The notes under the pieces: model-generated
Seen by the model: the letters and a program-made list of their open reading frames with translations, nothing else
Told to the model about the DNA's origin: nothing
Database searches by the model: none
Shown here: piece by piece, positions 8,829-17,644 of the stretch
Position numbering within the stretch: the stretch's first letter is position 1
Layout of the letters: each line of letters begins with the position of its first letter
Position numbers and translations under genes: made by a program
From: Gammaproteobacteria bacterium
GTDB taxonomy: Bacteria; Pseudomonadota; Gammaproteobacteria; Steroidobacterales; GCA-2729495
Assembly (NCBI GenBank): GCA_030066665.1
Contig: JASJBD010000016.1
Span: 1-44,367 of the forward strand
Length of the DNA: 44,367 bases
Direction: 5' to 3'

Positions 8829-9926
8829 GTGTTCATCAATTTCTGGTATCCGGCCGAAGAAAGCGAGCAGGTGACTCGCGACCCGTTGAAAGTCCAAATG
8901 CTCGGATTGCAGTTCGTCCTGTGGCGCGACGAGAACGGCACGGCACACTGTATTTCCAACACCTGTACACATCGGGGCGGCTCGCTGGGCGACGGCAAGG
9001 TGGTGGGTAATTGTGTCCAGTGCCCTTATCACGGCTGGCAGTTCAACGGTGAGGGCCTCTGCGAGCGAATTCCGTCGCTCGGACCGTTGGACCAGGTGCC
9101 CGAGCGGGCGCAGATCGACGCCTATCCGGTAGAAGAACGTTACGGCCTGGTTTTTGTGTTCCTGGGTGACCTGCCGGAAAGCGAGCGGCCCACGATTATG
9201 CCGCTGCCGGAATATGGGCAGGACGGCTGGCGCGCGCTGCATACGCGCTACACCTGGAACTGCAATTACGTGCGCCTGGTCGAAAACCAGACCGACCCGT
9301 CCCATGTGGAGTACGTTCACAGCGGCATGGGCATGGGCGGGCGTGACCAGAACTACCGGGTGCCAAAAATCAATATCGAGGAATACCCCTGGGGCGCGGG
9401 GGCGATGGTGCAGTTCTACTCACCGGAGCTGCCGGACCAGGACATGAAGGACATGAGCCCCGAAGGTCGCGGTGAAGCAGGCTCTGGCTATCACGGCATC
9501 TGCTCGACCTGGACCCACGTGCACTTCAACGAGACCGATCGTTTCTACCCGGTCCTGTACACCGTGCCGCGCGATGAACTGACGCTGGAGATATTTCAGA
9601 TTGCGATGCGGAACTGCATGCTGGACGATAAGTTCGACAAGAATTTCCGCGAAAGAATTGGCGTAGCGATCGAGGAAGACCGCATCGTCGTCGAGAAACT
9701 CGATCCCCCGATACCGTCGGAGCAGGAAATTGGCGAGTTTATCGTGCCGGCCGACGATGTCCTGATGCACTATCGCCGCGCCCGCAAGGAATGGCAGGAA
9801 CGAGGCTGGCGCATGGATCTGAAGACCATGCGCGACAACCAGAATCGTATTGCGTACGCCATTCCCAGTCCGGCGCGACGCGAACGGCCCGACGACTGGG
9901 CGTTGACGCCGGTGCCGCTGCTCTGA
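8829..9926 (+). CDS. Rieske non-haem iron oxygenase, alpha-subunit type
   Basis: 365 residues from GTG 8829. The Rieske [2Fe-2S] ligands are Cys46, His48, Cys65 and His68 (CTHRGG ... CPYHGW). The mononuclear iron site is DPSHVEYVH (Asp156, His159, His164), with an acidic candidate third ligand in EEDRIVVE near the C-terminus. This layout is that of aromatic-ring hydroxylating and demethylating oxygenases of the phthalate/vanillate/carnitine type, which use O2 and electrons from a separate reductase. No reductase gene is in the window, so the electron donor must come from elsewhere. The next gene, a molybdenum hydroxylase subunit, starts 26 bases downstream, so the two probably share a degradative pathway. 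Substrate unknown. Confidence 0.9.
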   Translation: MFINFWYPAEESEQVTRDPLKVQMLGLQFVLWRDENGTAHCISNTCTHRGGSLGDGKVVGNCVQCPYHGWQFNGEGLCERIPSLGPLDQVPERAQIDAYPVEERYGLVFVFLGDLPESERPTIMPLPEYGQDGWRALHTRYTWNCNYVRLVENQTDPSHVEYVHSGMGMGGRDQNYRVPKINIEEYPWGAGAMVQFYSPELPDQDMKDMSPEGRGEAGSGYHGICSTWTHVHFNETDRFYPVLYTVPRDELTLEIFQIAMRNCMLDDKFDKNFRERIGVAIEEDRIVVEKLDPPIPSEQEIGEFIVPADDVLMHYRRARKEWQERGWRMDLKTMRDNQNRIAYAIPSPARRERPDDWALTPVPLL

Positions 9927-9951
9927 TTTGTCCGCGCAAAGACCTGCAGTC

Positions 9952-12240
9952 ATGACGATCAGTCGCCGGGGTCTGTTGATTGCCGGGGTCGCGGTTGGTG
10001 GCGGCCTGGCAGTCTGGTACGGCAACCGACGCCTGGACGACGGCAACGCCAGCCTGAAATTCGGCGCATCCACACCCGATCTGAATACGCTGAACGCGTG
10101 GGTCAAGATCGACACAGATGGCAAGATCATCTGCGGTGTGCATCGCGCGGAAATGGGCCAGGGCGTCAGCACTGCCTTGCCAATGATGTTGGCCGAGGAA
10201 CTCGATGCCGACTGGACGCAGGTCGCATTCGAGTTCACGCCGGTCGATCGCGACTATTTCAATTTCGGCATCATGGAAAACGGCCGACCGTTCGGGCCAA
10301 TCGCGGATGACCGGATGGCGGCTGCCGGCACAGCATTGTTGCGGCGGGTCTTTCATGCCATGGGCATGGCCGTGACGATCAGCAGCACGAGCATCGTTGA
10401 TGCCTGGGACACGCTACGCCCCGCGGGTGCCGCCGCTCGCGAAATGCTGGTCGCCGCCGCGGCGCGGCGGTGGCAAATTCCACGCGAACAATTACAGACA
10501 GAGAACGGGCGGGTCCTGAATCCGCTCACCGGAGACTCGCTTGGCTACGGGGAACTGGCCGCCGCGGCTGCCACGGAGCGGCCACCGCGCGACGCGATAC
10601 CCAAAGATCCCGCGGACTGGCGCCTGTGCGGCAGATCGCCGCCCCGGCTCGATGGGCCGGACAAGTCCACTGGTCGGGCCACGTTTGCCGCGGACCAGCG
10701 TTTCCCGGGGATGCGGTTTGCAACGGTCGTGCAAAGTCCCGTCGCCGGCGGTCGCATCGAGGCGTTTGACGATTCCCGCGCGCGCAAGGTGACCGGCGTG
10801 GAGCGGATTCTGCAAGTCGACGACAAGGCGATCATCGTTATCGCGGACAGTTCGTGGACGGCACTACAGGCCGCCGGCGCAATCGATATCGAGACCACGC
10901 CCGGCAGCGGCGCCGGAAGTTTGAACTCCACGGAGTTGCTGGAAGAATACCGATCGCTGCTCGACGCTCCCGACGCCAGCGTTTTTCGCGATGACGGTGA
11001 CATTACGGCAGCGCTGAAAAGCAGTGATCAGCTGGAATCCGATTATCAGCTCGCCTTCGTTGCGCACGCCTGCATGGAGCCGATGAGCTGCACGGCACTG
11101 CTGGAAAACGGCCGGGCGACCGTCTGGGCGCCAACTCAATCCAATTCCGTAACCCGCGATGTCGTCGCGGAACTGCTGCAGTTCGAACCGAGGCAGATCA
11201 CGATCCATCGCAGCCTGATGGGCGGCGCTTTTGGACGCCGTGCGGAAATGGACTTCGTCGAGTACGCGGTGCATGCCGCAAAAGCGATGCCGGGCACCGT
11301 GGTGCAATTGATGTATTCCCGCGAGGAGGACACGCAGCACGATATGTATCGGCCAGCCGCCGTAGTGAGAGTGCGCGGCGGGCTCGACGAATCCGGCCGC
11401 GTCAAAGCGTTCGATTTTCACGCGGTGACACAGTCCGTCACGGCCGATTACTTTCGCCGCACACCGACGCCGCGCGGGGGTGATGCACAACGCGACGGCA
11501 CGATGGTCACGGCCGCCCGCCGGATGGTCTATGACATTCCGCATCTGCGCGTGACTGCGTTACCGAGGGATCCCGGTGTACCGATCGGTTACTGGCGCAG
11601 TCCCGGGTCGTCGGGCAATTGTTTCGTGGTTGAATCGTTCATGGACGAACTCGCGCAGGCGGCAAAAGTCGATCCGCTGGAGTTTCGACTGCGACACCTG
11701 CAACCGCTACCGCGGCATCGCCGGGTTCTCGAGGCTGTGGCCCGGGAGTCCGATTGGGGGCGCCCGCCGGGACCCGGACGCGGTCGCGGCATCGCGATGA
11801 CGGACAGTTGCGGTTCGGTCTGCGCGCAGGTCGTCGATGTCACGCTGGACGGTTCGGCGTTATCGATCGACCGGATCACCTGCGTAATCGACTGTGGCCC
11901 GGTCATTTATCCGGATGGCTTGCACTCGCAGGTCGAGGGTTCCATTGTCGATGGACTGGCGGCAGCGCTGCACGGGGAAATCACGCTCGCGGACGGCAGG
12001 GTCCAACAGAGTAATTTTCACGACTACCGGTTCCTGCGCCTGGCAGAGACCCCGCCAATCGACATTGTCGTGCTGCCGGCCGCCGGCCGTCCGGGCGGTG
12101 CTGGCGAACCGGCACTGCCAGCCGTGGCGCCGGCATTAGTCAATGCAATTGCCGATGCCGGCGGACCGAGAGTCCGTGAACTGCCGATTATGCCGGCCCT
12201 GCAACGGCCAAGAACGTGGATCGTTGGGAGATCTCTGTGA
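9952..12240 (+). CDS. Tat-exported molybdopterin hydroxylase large subunit (IorB-like)
   Basis: 762 residues from ATG 9952 (a TTG 24 bases upstream is in frame but adds nothing). The protein opens with a twin-arginine signal, MTISRRGLLIAGVAVGGG. It has the layout of isoquinoline 1-oxidoreductase beta and related aldehyde dehydrogenases of the xanthine oxidase family: a short N-terminal molybdopterin-like segment, a central a/b hammerhead (about 230-330), GGAFGRRAEMDF, the YWRSPGSSGNCF block, and the late GAGEPALPAVAPAL that carries the catalytic Glu. These enzymes insert water-derived oxygen into N-heterocycles or aldehydes. Normally a small [2Fe-2S] IorA subunit is encoded next door; none is present. 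The stop overlaps the next start by one base. Confidence 0.88.
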   Translation: MTISRRGLLIAGVAVGGGLAVWYGNRRLDDGNASLKFGASTPDLNTLNAWVKIDTDGKIICGVHRAEMGQGVSTALPMMLAEELDADWTQVAFEFTPVDRDYFNFGIMENGRPFGPIADDRMAAAGTALLRRVFHAMGMAVTISSTSIVDAWDTLRPAGAAAREMLVAAAARRWQIPREQLQTENGRVLNPLTGDSLGYGELAAAAATERPPRDAIPKDPADWRLCGRSPPRLDGPDKSTGRATFAADQRFPGMRFATVVQSPVAGGRIEAFDDSRARKVTGVERILQVDDKAIIVIADSSWTALQAAGAIDIETTPGSGAGSLNSTELLEEYRSLLDAPDASVFRDDGDITAALKSSDQLESDYQLAFVAHACMEPMSCTALLENGRATVWAPTQSNSVTRDVVAELLQFEPRQITIHRSLMGGAFGRRAEMDFVEYAVHAAKAMPGTVVQLMYSREEDTQHDMYRPAAVVRVRGGLDESGRVKAFDFHAVTQSVTADYFRRTPTPRGGDAQRDGTMVTAARRMVYDIPHLRVTALPRDPGVPIGYWRSPGSSGNCFVVESFMDELAQAAKVDPLEFRLRHLQPLPRHRRVLEAVARESDWGRPPGPGRGRGIAMTDSCGSVCAQVVDVTLDGSALSIDRITCVIDCGPVIYPDGLHSQVEGSIVDGLAAALHGEITLADGRVQQSNFHDYRFLRLAETPPIDIVVLPAAGRPGGAGEPALPAVAPALVNAIADAGGPRVRELPIMPALQRPRTWIVGRSL

Positions 12241-13268
12241 TGTGTGAACGAATCGTTGAAATCCTCAGGCTGAATCAACTGATAGCGGCGGTTGTTGTGA
12301 TCGTCGGATCGTTTTCTCCCGTAGCGCTGGCCGGTCAGCATCATGCGCACGCGCACCATCAACTCACCGATGAGCAGTTTGCGGAGTTGCGGGAAAAGGT
12401 GCCGTTGTATCGGGAGTTCAGCGACGAGCAGATCATGGAAAACATGAGTCGTATGGGACCGAACCACCACGTCTATCTGAGTGATGTGACGCTGGTGGGC
12501 GATATCGGCGTGCTGGCGCTTGGTCACGGCTACAAGCCGTCCGGCAATGAGGCTTTCAAGGACGCTTACCGGCCAACCGCGGACCGGCACCCAACCGCCG
12601 TAGCTTTCGGCATGGCGATGATGAGCTCCGATCATATCCAGGCAGCGGTCGACGAACTCACGGCAGCAGGTGCCGACACGCTGCTGATCATGCCGGTGAC
12701 CACGCTGAAATCCGGCGGCCTGATCGGTCAGTGGCGCTATATTTTCGGGGAACAGGCCGACGCACCCTGGATGTCCGTCGCGCGCGTGAAGACTGAAGCG
12801 ACCGTGATATTCGGACCGACCCCGACCACCGACCCACTGATCTCAGCCATTCTGCTCGACTACGCCGCACAGCTCAGTCGCGACCCGGCCAACGAGGTCG
12901 TCACCCTCATCGCACATGGGCCCGACAATGCCCCGGCAAATGCCAGGGAACTCGAAATTCTCGAACAGCACGCCGCGGTAATCCGAAGTGGCCACCCATT
13001 CGCGGAAGTGCGGGGATTTACACTGCAGGACGATGCCCCAACGGCGATCCGACGGGCAAACGTCGAGCGGATCCGGAATTGGGTCAGTGATGCCGCGGAT
13101 GCAAACCGTCGCGTGATCGTAGTGACGACGTTACCGGTGGAAGGCAACTTGCAGCGGAGGATCCGACGTGATCTCGAGGGTCTGGATTACGACTTGGTCG
13201 ATAAAGGTGTTGTCGAGCACGCACTGTTCAGTGACTGGATCGACAGCGTCATCGCGGCGTCGGAGTAG
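12240..13268 (+). CDS. Exported chelatase-like (CbiX superfamily) protein with His-rich N-terminus
   Basis: 342 residues from ATG 12240, which overlaps the upstream TGA by one base and has GGGAG nine bases before it. A signal peptide ends at about residue 31 (VALA-GQ) and is followed at once by HHAHAHH (34-40), a likely metal-binding tag. Two half-domains each start with a strand and His-Gly: VLALGHGYKPSG (His96) and VTLIAHGPDNAP (His226). This is the arrangement of class II chelatases such as sirohydrochlorin cobalt/nickel chelatase. The identification is by pattern only. It sits in an operon with a Rieske oxygenase and a molybdenum hydroxylase, so it may help metallate an exported enzyme; that is a guess. 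Confidence 0.62.
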   Translation: MCERIVEILRLNQLIAAVVVIVGSFSPVALAGQHHAHAHHQLTDEQFAELREKVPLYREFSDEQIMENMSRMGPNHHVYLSDVTLVGDIGVLALGHGYKPSGNEAFKDAYRPTADRHPTAVAFGMAMMSSDHIQAAVDELTAAGADTLLIMPVTTLKSGGLIGQWRYIFGEQADAPWMSVARVKTEATVIFGPTPTTDPLISAILLDYAAQLSRDPANEVVTLIAHGPDNAPANARELEILEQHAAVIRSGHPFAEVRGFTLQDDAPTAIRRANVERIRNWVSDAADANRRVIVVTTLPVEGNLQRRIRRDLEGLDYDLVDKGVVEHALFSDWIDSVIAASE

Positions 13269-13286
13269 CAACGCGTCTATACGTCT

Positions 13287-14027
13287 TCAGTCACCGTACA
13301 TGTCCCAGAGCCAGTGCTTATTCTTGTCGATGGCCGTATAGGTCTTGCCGATCGTCGCGTCATCGTCGATCACGTCGACAATCAGGCCAGCCAGATCGGG
13401 CCGCGAAATCATGCCCATGCGTGTCGGATCCTCCGTCAGGATACCGTCGCCCGTCGGTTGGGCCTCGGTCAGCCCACCGGGCCGGATGATGGTGAAGTCG
13501 AGCTCGCTGGCAAGCAGATAATTCTCGGCCTGCTCTTTTTGTGCAATCGGCTCCTTCAGGATCCACTCGACGATCCAGGGCGTAGCGGCTGCGCTTTCGT
13601 TCGCACCAACGGTTGAGATCAGGATCAGCCGACGGCTGGCCGAATTGCGCATGGCGTCGACCAGGTTCTTGTTACCTTCGTAATCCGGCGGGTTGTCACA
13701 CCTGTAACAGCTCAGCGTCGTGACGACGACGCGCCACGGCCCCTGGTCGATCGCCCGCTGCAAATCACCCGGAATCAGTGCATCGCCGGTGATGATTTCC
13801 ACGTTCAGTGCGCGCAACGCCTCGAGATTCGACGTAGGGCGCGCGAACGCGACGACCGGCGTGCCGCGTTCCACCAGCAAGCGCGTAACTTCCAGACCGG
13901 TATTGCGCGTCGCGCCGACAATCAAAATGCGATCGGCCGCGGATTCCGTGGAGGCTGGCTGCGTCCCGCCAACTGTCGTCTGCAACAAGCAAAACAGCAG
14001 CAGAAACACGGTGCGGGGATGTTTCAT
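13287..14027 (-). CDS. Exported NAD(P)-binding SDR/NmrA-like protein
   Basis: 246 residues from ATG 14027, preceded by AGGAG with seven bases of spacing. A longer in-frame start at 14486 would run through the neighbouring pseudogene and is rejected. Residues 1-21 look like a signal peptide (MKHPRTVFLLLFCLLQTTVGG). A Rossmann fold follows with GATRNTG at 38-44, as in atypical short-chain dehydrogenases that bind NAD(P)H (NmrA/YwnB/flavin-reductase-like), and later LILISTVGANES and a FTIIRPGGLTE segment. The conserved Tyr-x3-Lys pair is not evident, so it may be a binding or sensor protein rather than a dehydrogenase. It ends convergently 18 bases from the chelatase-like gene. Confidence 0.72.
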   Translation of the reverse strand: MKHPRTVFLLLFCLLQTTVGGTQPASTESAADRILIVGATRNTGLEVTRLLVERGTPVVAFARPTSNLEALRALNVEIITGDALIPGDLQRAIDQGPWRVVVTTLSCYRCDNPPDYEGNKNLVDAMRNSASRRLILISTVGANESAAATPWIVEWILKEPIAQKEQAENYLLASELDFTIIRPGGLTEAQPTGDGILTEDPTRMGMISRPDLAGLIVDVIDDDATIGKTYTAIDKNKHWLWDMYGD

Positions 14028-14176
14028 GATCGGACTCCTGATCCGGCGCAAATTCCAATGAGCAAGCCCATGGACATGATGGATGAATGTTTTTAAAGCA
14101 ACAGACTTAAACTGTCGACAGGCCGATAATGGCTGCTCTTCAGGCGCGATCAGCTGACAAAAACGGACCTGAAACA

Positions 14177-14564
14177 ATGCCTTATGAATTCTACGCCAAA
14201 CGCGAGGACCCGTCTTTCGAGACCTTTTCCGTGACGCCGATGAGCGGTGCCATTGGCGGCTCGATCCCGCGGTGGAGCAACCCGCCATCCGCACCCACCC
14301 GGAGACCGTCGCAAATGCATTTTCGTGAACGAAATGGTGACCAGTCGCATCGTCGGACTGGCAGACGATGAGAGTGACCTGATTCTCAAATACCTGTTCG
14401 ACCACCTGAAAAAGCCGATCTTTCAATGCCGCCTGCACTGGGAGAACGGGACGCTCATGGTCTGGGATAACCGTTGCACGCAGCACCTGTTACTCCCGGA
14501 TTTCCAGCCCTCCTATCGGTTGAATCACCGGGTTGCAATCAAGGACGACGCCCGGCCGGTTTGA
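14177..14564 (+). pseudogene. Decayed TauD/TfdA-family dioxygenase
   Basis: Three pieces of one 2-oxoglutarate/Fe(II) dioxygenase lie in three successive frames. The first (14177-14260, ATG 14177) reads MPYEFYAKREDP then FSVTPMSGAIGG, the usual N-terminal strand. The second (about 14251-14307) contains VEQPAIRTHPET. The third (about 14308-14564) reads RKCIFVNEMVTSRIVGL, VWDNRCTQH with the distal iron-ligand His, and LNHRVAI. Restoring one G after codon ACC at about 14307 would join pieces two and three as HPETGRK. Between pieces one and two about 150 residues, including the HxD iron motif, are missing, so there was also an internal deletion. An intact family member has about 280 residues; about 130 codons remain. 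It is almost certainly inactive. Confidence 0.82.
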
Positions 14565-14628
14565 CTTAGCCAATTTGCTGGCGTTCCATGAACGTTCACG
14601 CGGCGCTCACGGAGCGCAGGGGATTGGG

Positions 14629-15978
14629 ATGAACATCAGACTCCAGATTCTGCTGGTCGCTGTCTGCGGCTGGCTCGCCGGGCAACCAGTCGAGAGCATT
14701 GCCGCGGAGACAGGCGAAGTGCTGCCCCGCATCCTGATTCGCAATGTGAGTGTCTGGGACGGGACCAGCGACGCAGCAGACCCGGGCCGGGACGTGCTGA
14801 TTGAAGGGCGGCTGATCAAGGCGATCGGCAACCAGCAATCGCCTGGGGATAATGTCATGGTCATCGACGGCGGTGGCCGTGTCCTGATTCCCGGCATTAT
14901 CGATGCGCATACGCATCTCGCGCTGCCGGCCGCGCCAACCGAGATTCATCGACTGGATCCCGGTTACGTGACTGCGCTGTCGGTCAAGGCCGCCCGCGGT
15001 GTGCTATCACGCGGCTGGACCACGGTGCGCGATATTGGCGGCCCGTCGCAGGGTCTTGCGCGCGCGATAGACGAAGGCCATCTGGATGGGCCGCGCATCT
15101 ACTCGTCCGCCATGTTCATTTCCCAGACCAGTGGCCATGGTGACTTCCGCGCGCTGACGGATCCGCATCCGAGTGTCGGCAGCGGCGCCAACGCGTTCGC
15201 GCAGCGCTATACACTGATTGCGGACGGCCCCGCCGAAGTCAAACGGGCCGTGCGTGAATCGCTGCGACAAGGCGCAACCGCGATCAAGGTGATGGCCGGC
15301 GGCGGGGTCTCCTCAGAGTACGACCCGATCGATACGACGCAATACAGCGTCGCAGAATTGCGAGCGGCCGTGGAGGCAGCCGCTGACTGGAATACCTACG
15401 TCGCGGTGCATGCGTACACGGACGCGGCAGTCCTCAGGGCGCTCGACGCCGGCGTGAAAGTGATCGAGCACGGCCATCTGATTTCCGAAAGCACGCTGAA
15501 GCGGTTGAAAGCCGATGGTGCCTACCTGTCTTCACAATCGTTCGGCTTTATCCGAACTTACCTGGCCAACCAACCCTCGTCGCGCGCCCGCAAGGGCATG
15601 CAGGTTGTCGAGGGCGTCGACAACCTGATGACCAACGCCAGGAAGCTGGGCATACCCGTCGCATTCGGTACCGACGCGTTCGGCTCGTTTCGCGCCTACG
15701 AAGCCGCGCCGCGTGAATTCGGCTACCGGCTGCGCTGGTTCAATTCACTGGAGATACTGAAGCAGGCAACCAGCCACAATGCGAAGCTGCTGGCGCTGAC
15801 CGGACCCCGCAATCCTTACCAGGACGGCCCACTCGGCGTGATAGAGCCCGGCGCCTACGCGGACCTGTTGATCGTCGACGGGGACCCGCTTGGCGACATC
15901 CGGGTTCTCGAAGATCACGCCAACAACATCCGCATGATCATGAAAGACGGCCAGATCTACAAGAACACGCTGGACTGA
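14629..15978 (+). CDS. Exported amidohydrolase (imidazolonepropionase/prolidase-like)
   Basis: 449 residues from ATG 14629, which has AGGGG six bases upstream. A signal peptide ends near residue 26 (VESIAA). The binuclear metal site is intact: DAHTHL with His94 and His96, a carboxylatable Lys220 in AIKVMAGGG, His261 (VAVHAYT), His281 (IEHGHL) and Asp349 (FGTDAFG). This pattern is that of the subgroup with Xaa-Pro dipeptidase-like and N-acyl amino-acid hydrolase activities, many of which act on peptides in the periplasm. The upstream neighbour is the dioxygenase remnant; the two may once have been one transcription unit. Substrate unknown. Confidence 0.88.
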   Translation: MNIRLQILLVAVCGWLAGQPVESIAAETGEVLPRILIRNVSVWDGTSDAADPGRDVLIEGRLIKAIGNQQSPGDNVMVIDGGGRVLIPGIIDAHTHLALPAAPTEIHRLDPGYVTALSVKAARGVLSRGWTTVRDIGGPSQGLARAIDEGHLDGPRIYSSAMFISQTSGHGDFRALTDPHPSVGSGANAFAQRYTLIADGPAEVKRAVRESLRQGATAIKVMAGGGVSSEYDPIDTTQYSVAELRAAVEAAADWNTYVAVHAYTDAAVLRALDAGVKVIEHGHLISESTLKRLKADGAYLSSQSFGFIRTYLANQPSSRARKGMQVVEGVDNLMTNARKLGIPVAFGTDAFGSFRAYEAAPREFGYRLRWFNSLEILKQATSHNAKLLALTGPRNPYQDGPLGVIEPGAYADLLIVDGDPLGDIRVLEDHANNIRMIMKDGQIYKNTLD

Positions 15979-15987
15979 ATCGGCCGG

Positions 15988-16404
15988 TTAGTCCTGCGAA
16001 ACAACGAAACTCACAATATCGGTTGACGTCACGATACCGACCAGCTCGCCGTCACTTTTCACAACCGGCACCGCATGCAGCCGTCCAGTCGTCAGAGCTC
16101 GCGCGGCATCGCGAATGGTGCTGTCACTTGGCACGGTTATCAGCTCGGTCTGCATGATCTGCGGAATAGAAAAATGATTGTCCAGGTATTCATCCAGGTC
16201 CGTATGTGAATCGCGCGGCGCAAAGCCGAATTCCAGCAGGTCCGTAGTCGTAATCATGCCCACCAGCTTACCGCCTTCGACGACAGGCAAGTGATGCACA
16301 CGCCCGTCCGCCAGAATCGCGCGCACGTCACTGATGCGGTCCGTGATCTGGACCACGCGGGGGTGCGGGGTCATGACCTCCGCTACCGGGTTGTCAACGT
16401 CCAT
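15988..16404 (-). CDS. Tandem CBS-domain protein
   Basis: 138 residues from ATG 16404. Two CBS repeats fill the protein: about 8-65 (VAEVMTPHPRVVQ ... HHLPVVEGGKLVGMITTTDLL) and about 80-138 (IMQTELITVPSDSTIRDAA ... HAVPVVKSDGELVGIVTSTD). CBS pairs bind adenine nucleotides and regulate partner transporters or enzymes. It starts four bases after the AI-2E-family permease gene and its ribosome site lies inside that gene's end, so it may sense energy state for the permease. No catalytic domain is attached. Confidence 0.9.
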   Translation of the reverse strand: MDVDNPVAEVMTPHPRVVQITDRISDVRAILADGRVHHLPVVEGGKLVGMITTTDLLEFGFAPRDSHTDLDEYLDNHFSIPQIMQTELITVPSDSTIRDAARALTTGRLHAVPVVKSDGELVGIVTSTDIVSFVVSQD

Positions 16405-16408
16405 TTGC

Positions 16409-17479
16409 TTACCTCCATCTTTCCAGTTCCAGTTCCGCATCGCGCTCAGATCCAAGCAACATGCCGATCCACCGCGTGCTCTCGCTGCTCTCCACCGCCA
16501 TCTTTACTGTCATCGTCAGCGGCACCGACAACAGCATGCCGACGGGCCCGAAGACCCAGCCCCAGAAGAACAGGCCGACAAATACGATCAGCGGGGAGAT
16601 GCCGACGCCGTGACCGAGCAGCCGCGGCTCCAGGAAATTCCCGAACACGACATTGACCGTCGCGAATCCGGCCGCCGTGATCAGCGTCTCGCTGAATCCC
16701 AGTGTCACCAGGGCCAATAACACGGCCGGAATGGCGGCAAGAATCGAGCCAATGGTAGGAATGTAGTTCAACAAGAACGCCAACATGCCCCACAGCAGCG
16801 GAAAGTCCAGACCCACCAGCCACGTCAGCAGACCAATCAGCAGTCCGGTCGCCATGCTGATCAGTGTCTTGATGCCGAGATAACGGCCGAGATTGTCGAG
16901 AAAAACCCGGGTACTGCCGAATGACTCGTCATGCGCGATGTCACCACGGCCGAGCAGCGCCGCACTGACCTTGGTGGGCATGCTGGAAGCTTCCAGCAGG
17001 ATGAAGATCACCGTCAGCACAATCAGGAAAATATTGGTCAGAACTTCGCGAACCGAATTCAGGATCATGGCGGCCATGCGCACCGCCCAGCCCGGATCGA
17101 CAATGTCGCGCAGCCGTTGCAACTGCCAATCACCATCGAATCGCTCGCTGATGTAGTTCAAAAGCGTTGCGACGGCCGCATCGAAGCGGGCCTGGTACGC
17201 CGGCAGGGCGTCCGTGAAGTCGGAGATTGACGCGCCGACCATCGCGACAATGATCGACAGAAACAGCACGATCGCGATCACGATAGTCAGCACCGCAAGG
17301 ACCGTCGGCACGCGCTTGCTCTGCATCCAGAGCATCGGCCGGACGGTGATCAGTGCGATGAAAATGGCCACCATGAACGGCACGAGCAGCACCTTGGCTG
17401 CCTGCATGCCGTAGATCACGACGACCAGGGCCGCGAGGCCGATGATGGCGCTGGGCCGATTGCCTGTGAATGTAGCCAT
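16409..17479 (-). CDS. AI-2E family transporter (PerM/TqsA-like permease)
   Basis: 356 residues from ATG 17479; in-frame ATGs further up (17530, 17506) add a poorly conserved leader, so the start is uncertain. About eight membrane segments are visible: two near the N-terminus (LAALVVVIYGM, VLLVPFMVAIFIALIT), one at LAVLTIVIAIVLFLSIIVAM, a soluble loop of ~90 residues, one at IFLIVLTVIFILLEAS, then four toward the C-terminus including FLLNYIPTIGSILAAIPA, the most typical signature of the family. Members export autoinducer-2 or act as Na+/H+ or osmolyte transporters; the substrate cannot be read here. Transcribed with the CBS-domain gene and divergent from the V-ATPase operon. Confidence 0.86.
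   Translation of the reverse strand: MATFTGNRPSAIIGLAALVVVIYGMQAAKVLLVPFMVAIFIALITVRPMLWMQSKRVPTVLAVLTIVIAIVLFLSIIVAMVGASISDFTDALPAYQARFDAAVATLLNYISERFDGDWQLQRLRDIVDPGWAVRMAAMILNSVREVLTNIFLIVLTVIFILLEASSMPTKVSAALLGRGDIAHDESFGSTRVFLDNLGRYLGIKTLISMATGLLIGLLTWLVGLDFPLLWGMLAFLLNYIPTIGSILAAIPAVLLALVTLGFSETLITAAGFATVNVVFGNFLEPRLLGHGVGISPLIVFVGLFFWGWVFGPVGMLLSVPLTMTVKMAVESSESTRWIGMLLGSERDAELELERWR
16411..16416 (-). promoter_or_regulatory. Ribosome binding site of the CBS gene, inside the upstream gene's end
   Basis: On the minus strand GGAGGT (16416 to 16411) precedes ATG 16404 by six bases and overlaps the last codons and stop of the permease gene. This indicates translational coupling and rules out the longer upstream start. 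Confidence 0.8.
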
Positions 17480-17587
17480 TTGACACCCGTTCGCTGGCAC
17501 AGACATTGGCCAGACATGGTTTAAAGTCAATAGGTGAATCCCGCAGACTGGACCGTATCAGCTCGGACGGGTTGGTTCCGGGCGAGT

Positions 17588-17612
17588 CTGTAGAATGTTG
17601 ATACTGTAGAAT
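17588..17612 (+). repeat. Direct repeat CTGTAGAAT upstream of the V-ATPase operon
   Basis: CTGTAGAAT occurs at 17588-17596 and 17604-17612, a 16-base period, within the divergent spacer. Each copy contains TAGAAT, a fair -10 hexamer, but no matching -35 box at 16-18 bases is evident. It could be an operator or overlapping promoter. Confidence 0.3.
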
Positions 17613-17644
17613 TTTATGCAACAGAAAGAAGCCGCAGACCGGCC

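Noticed and set aside
13287-14486. Longer form of the SDR-like protein starting at 14486
   Set aside because: It would run antisense through the dioxygenase remnant and hide the signal peptide that starts at 14027, where a good AGGAG site exists.
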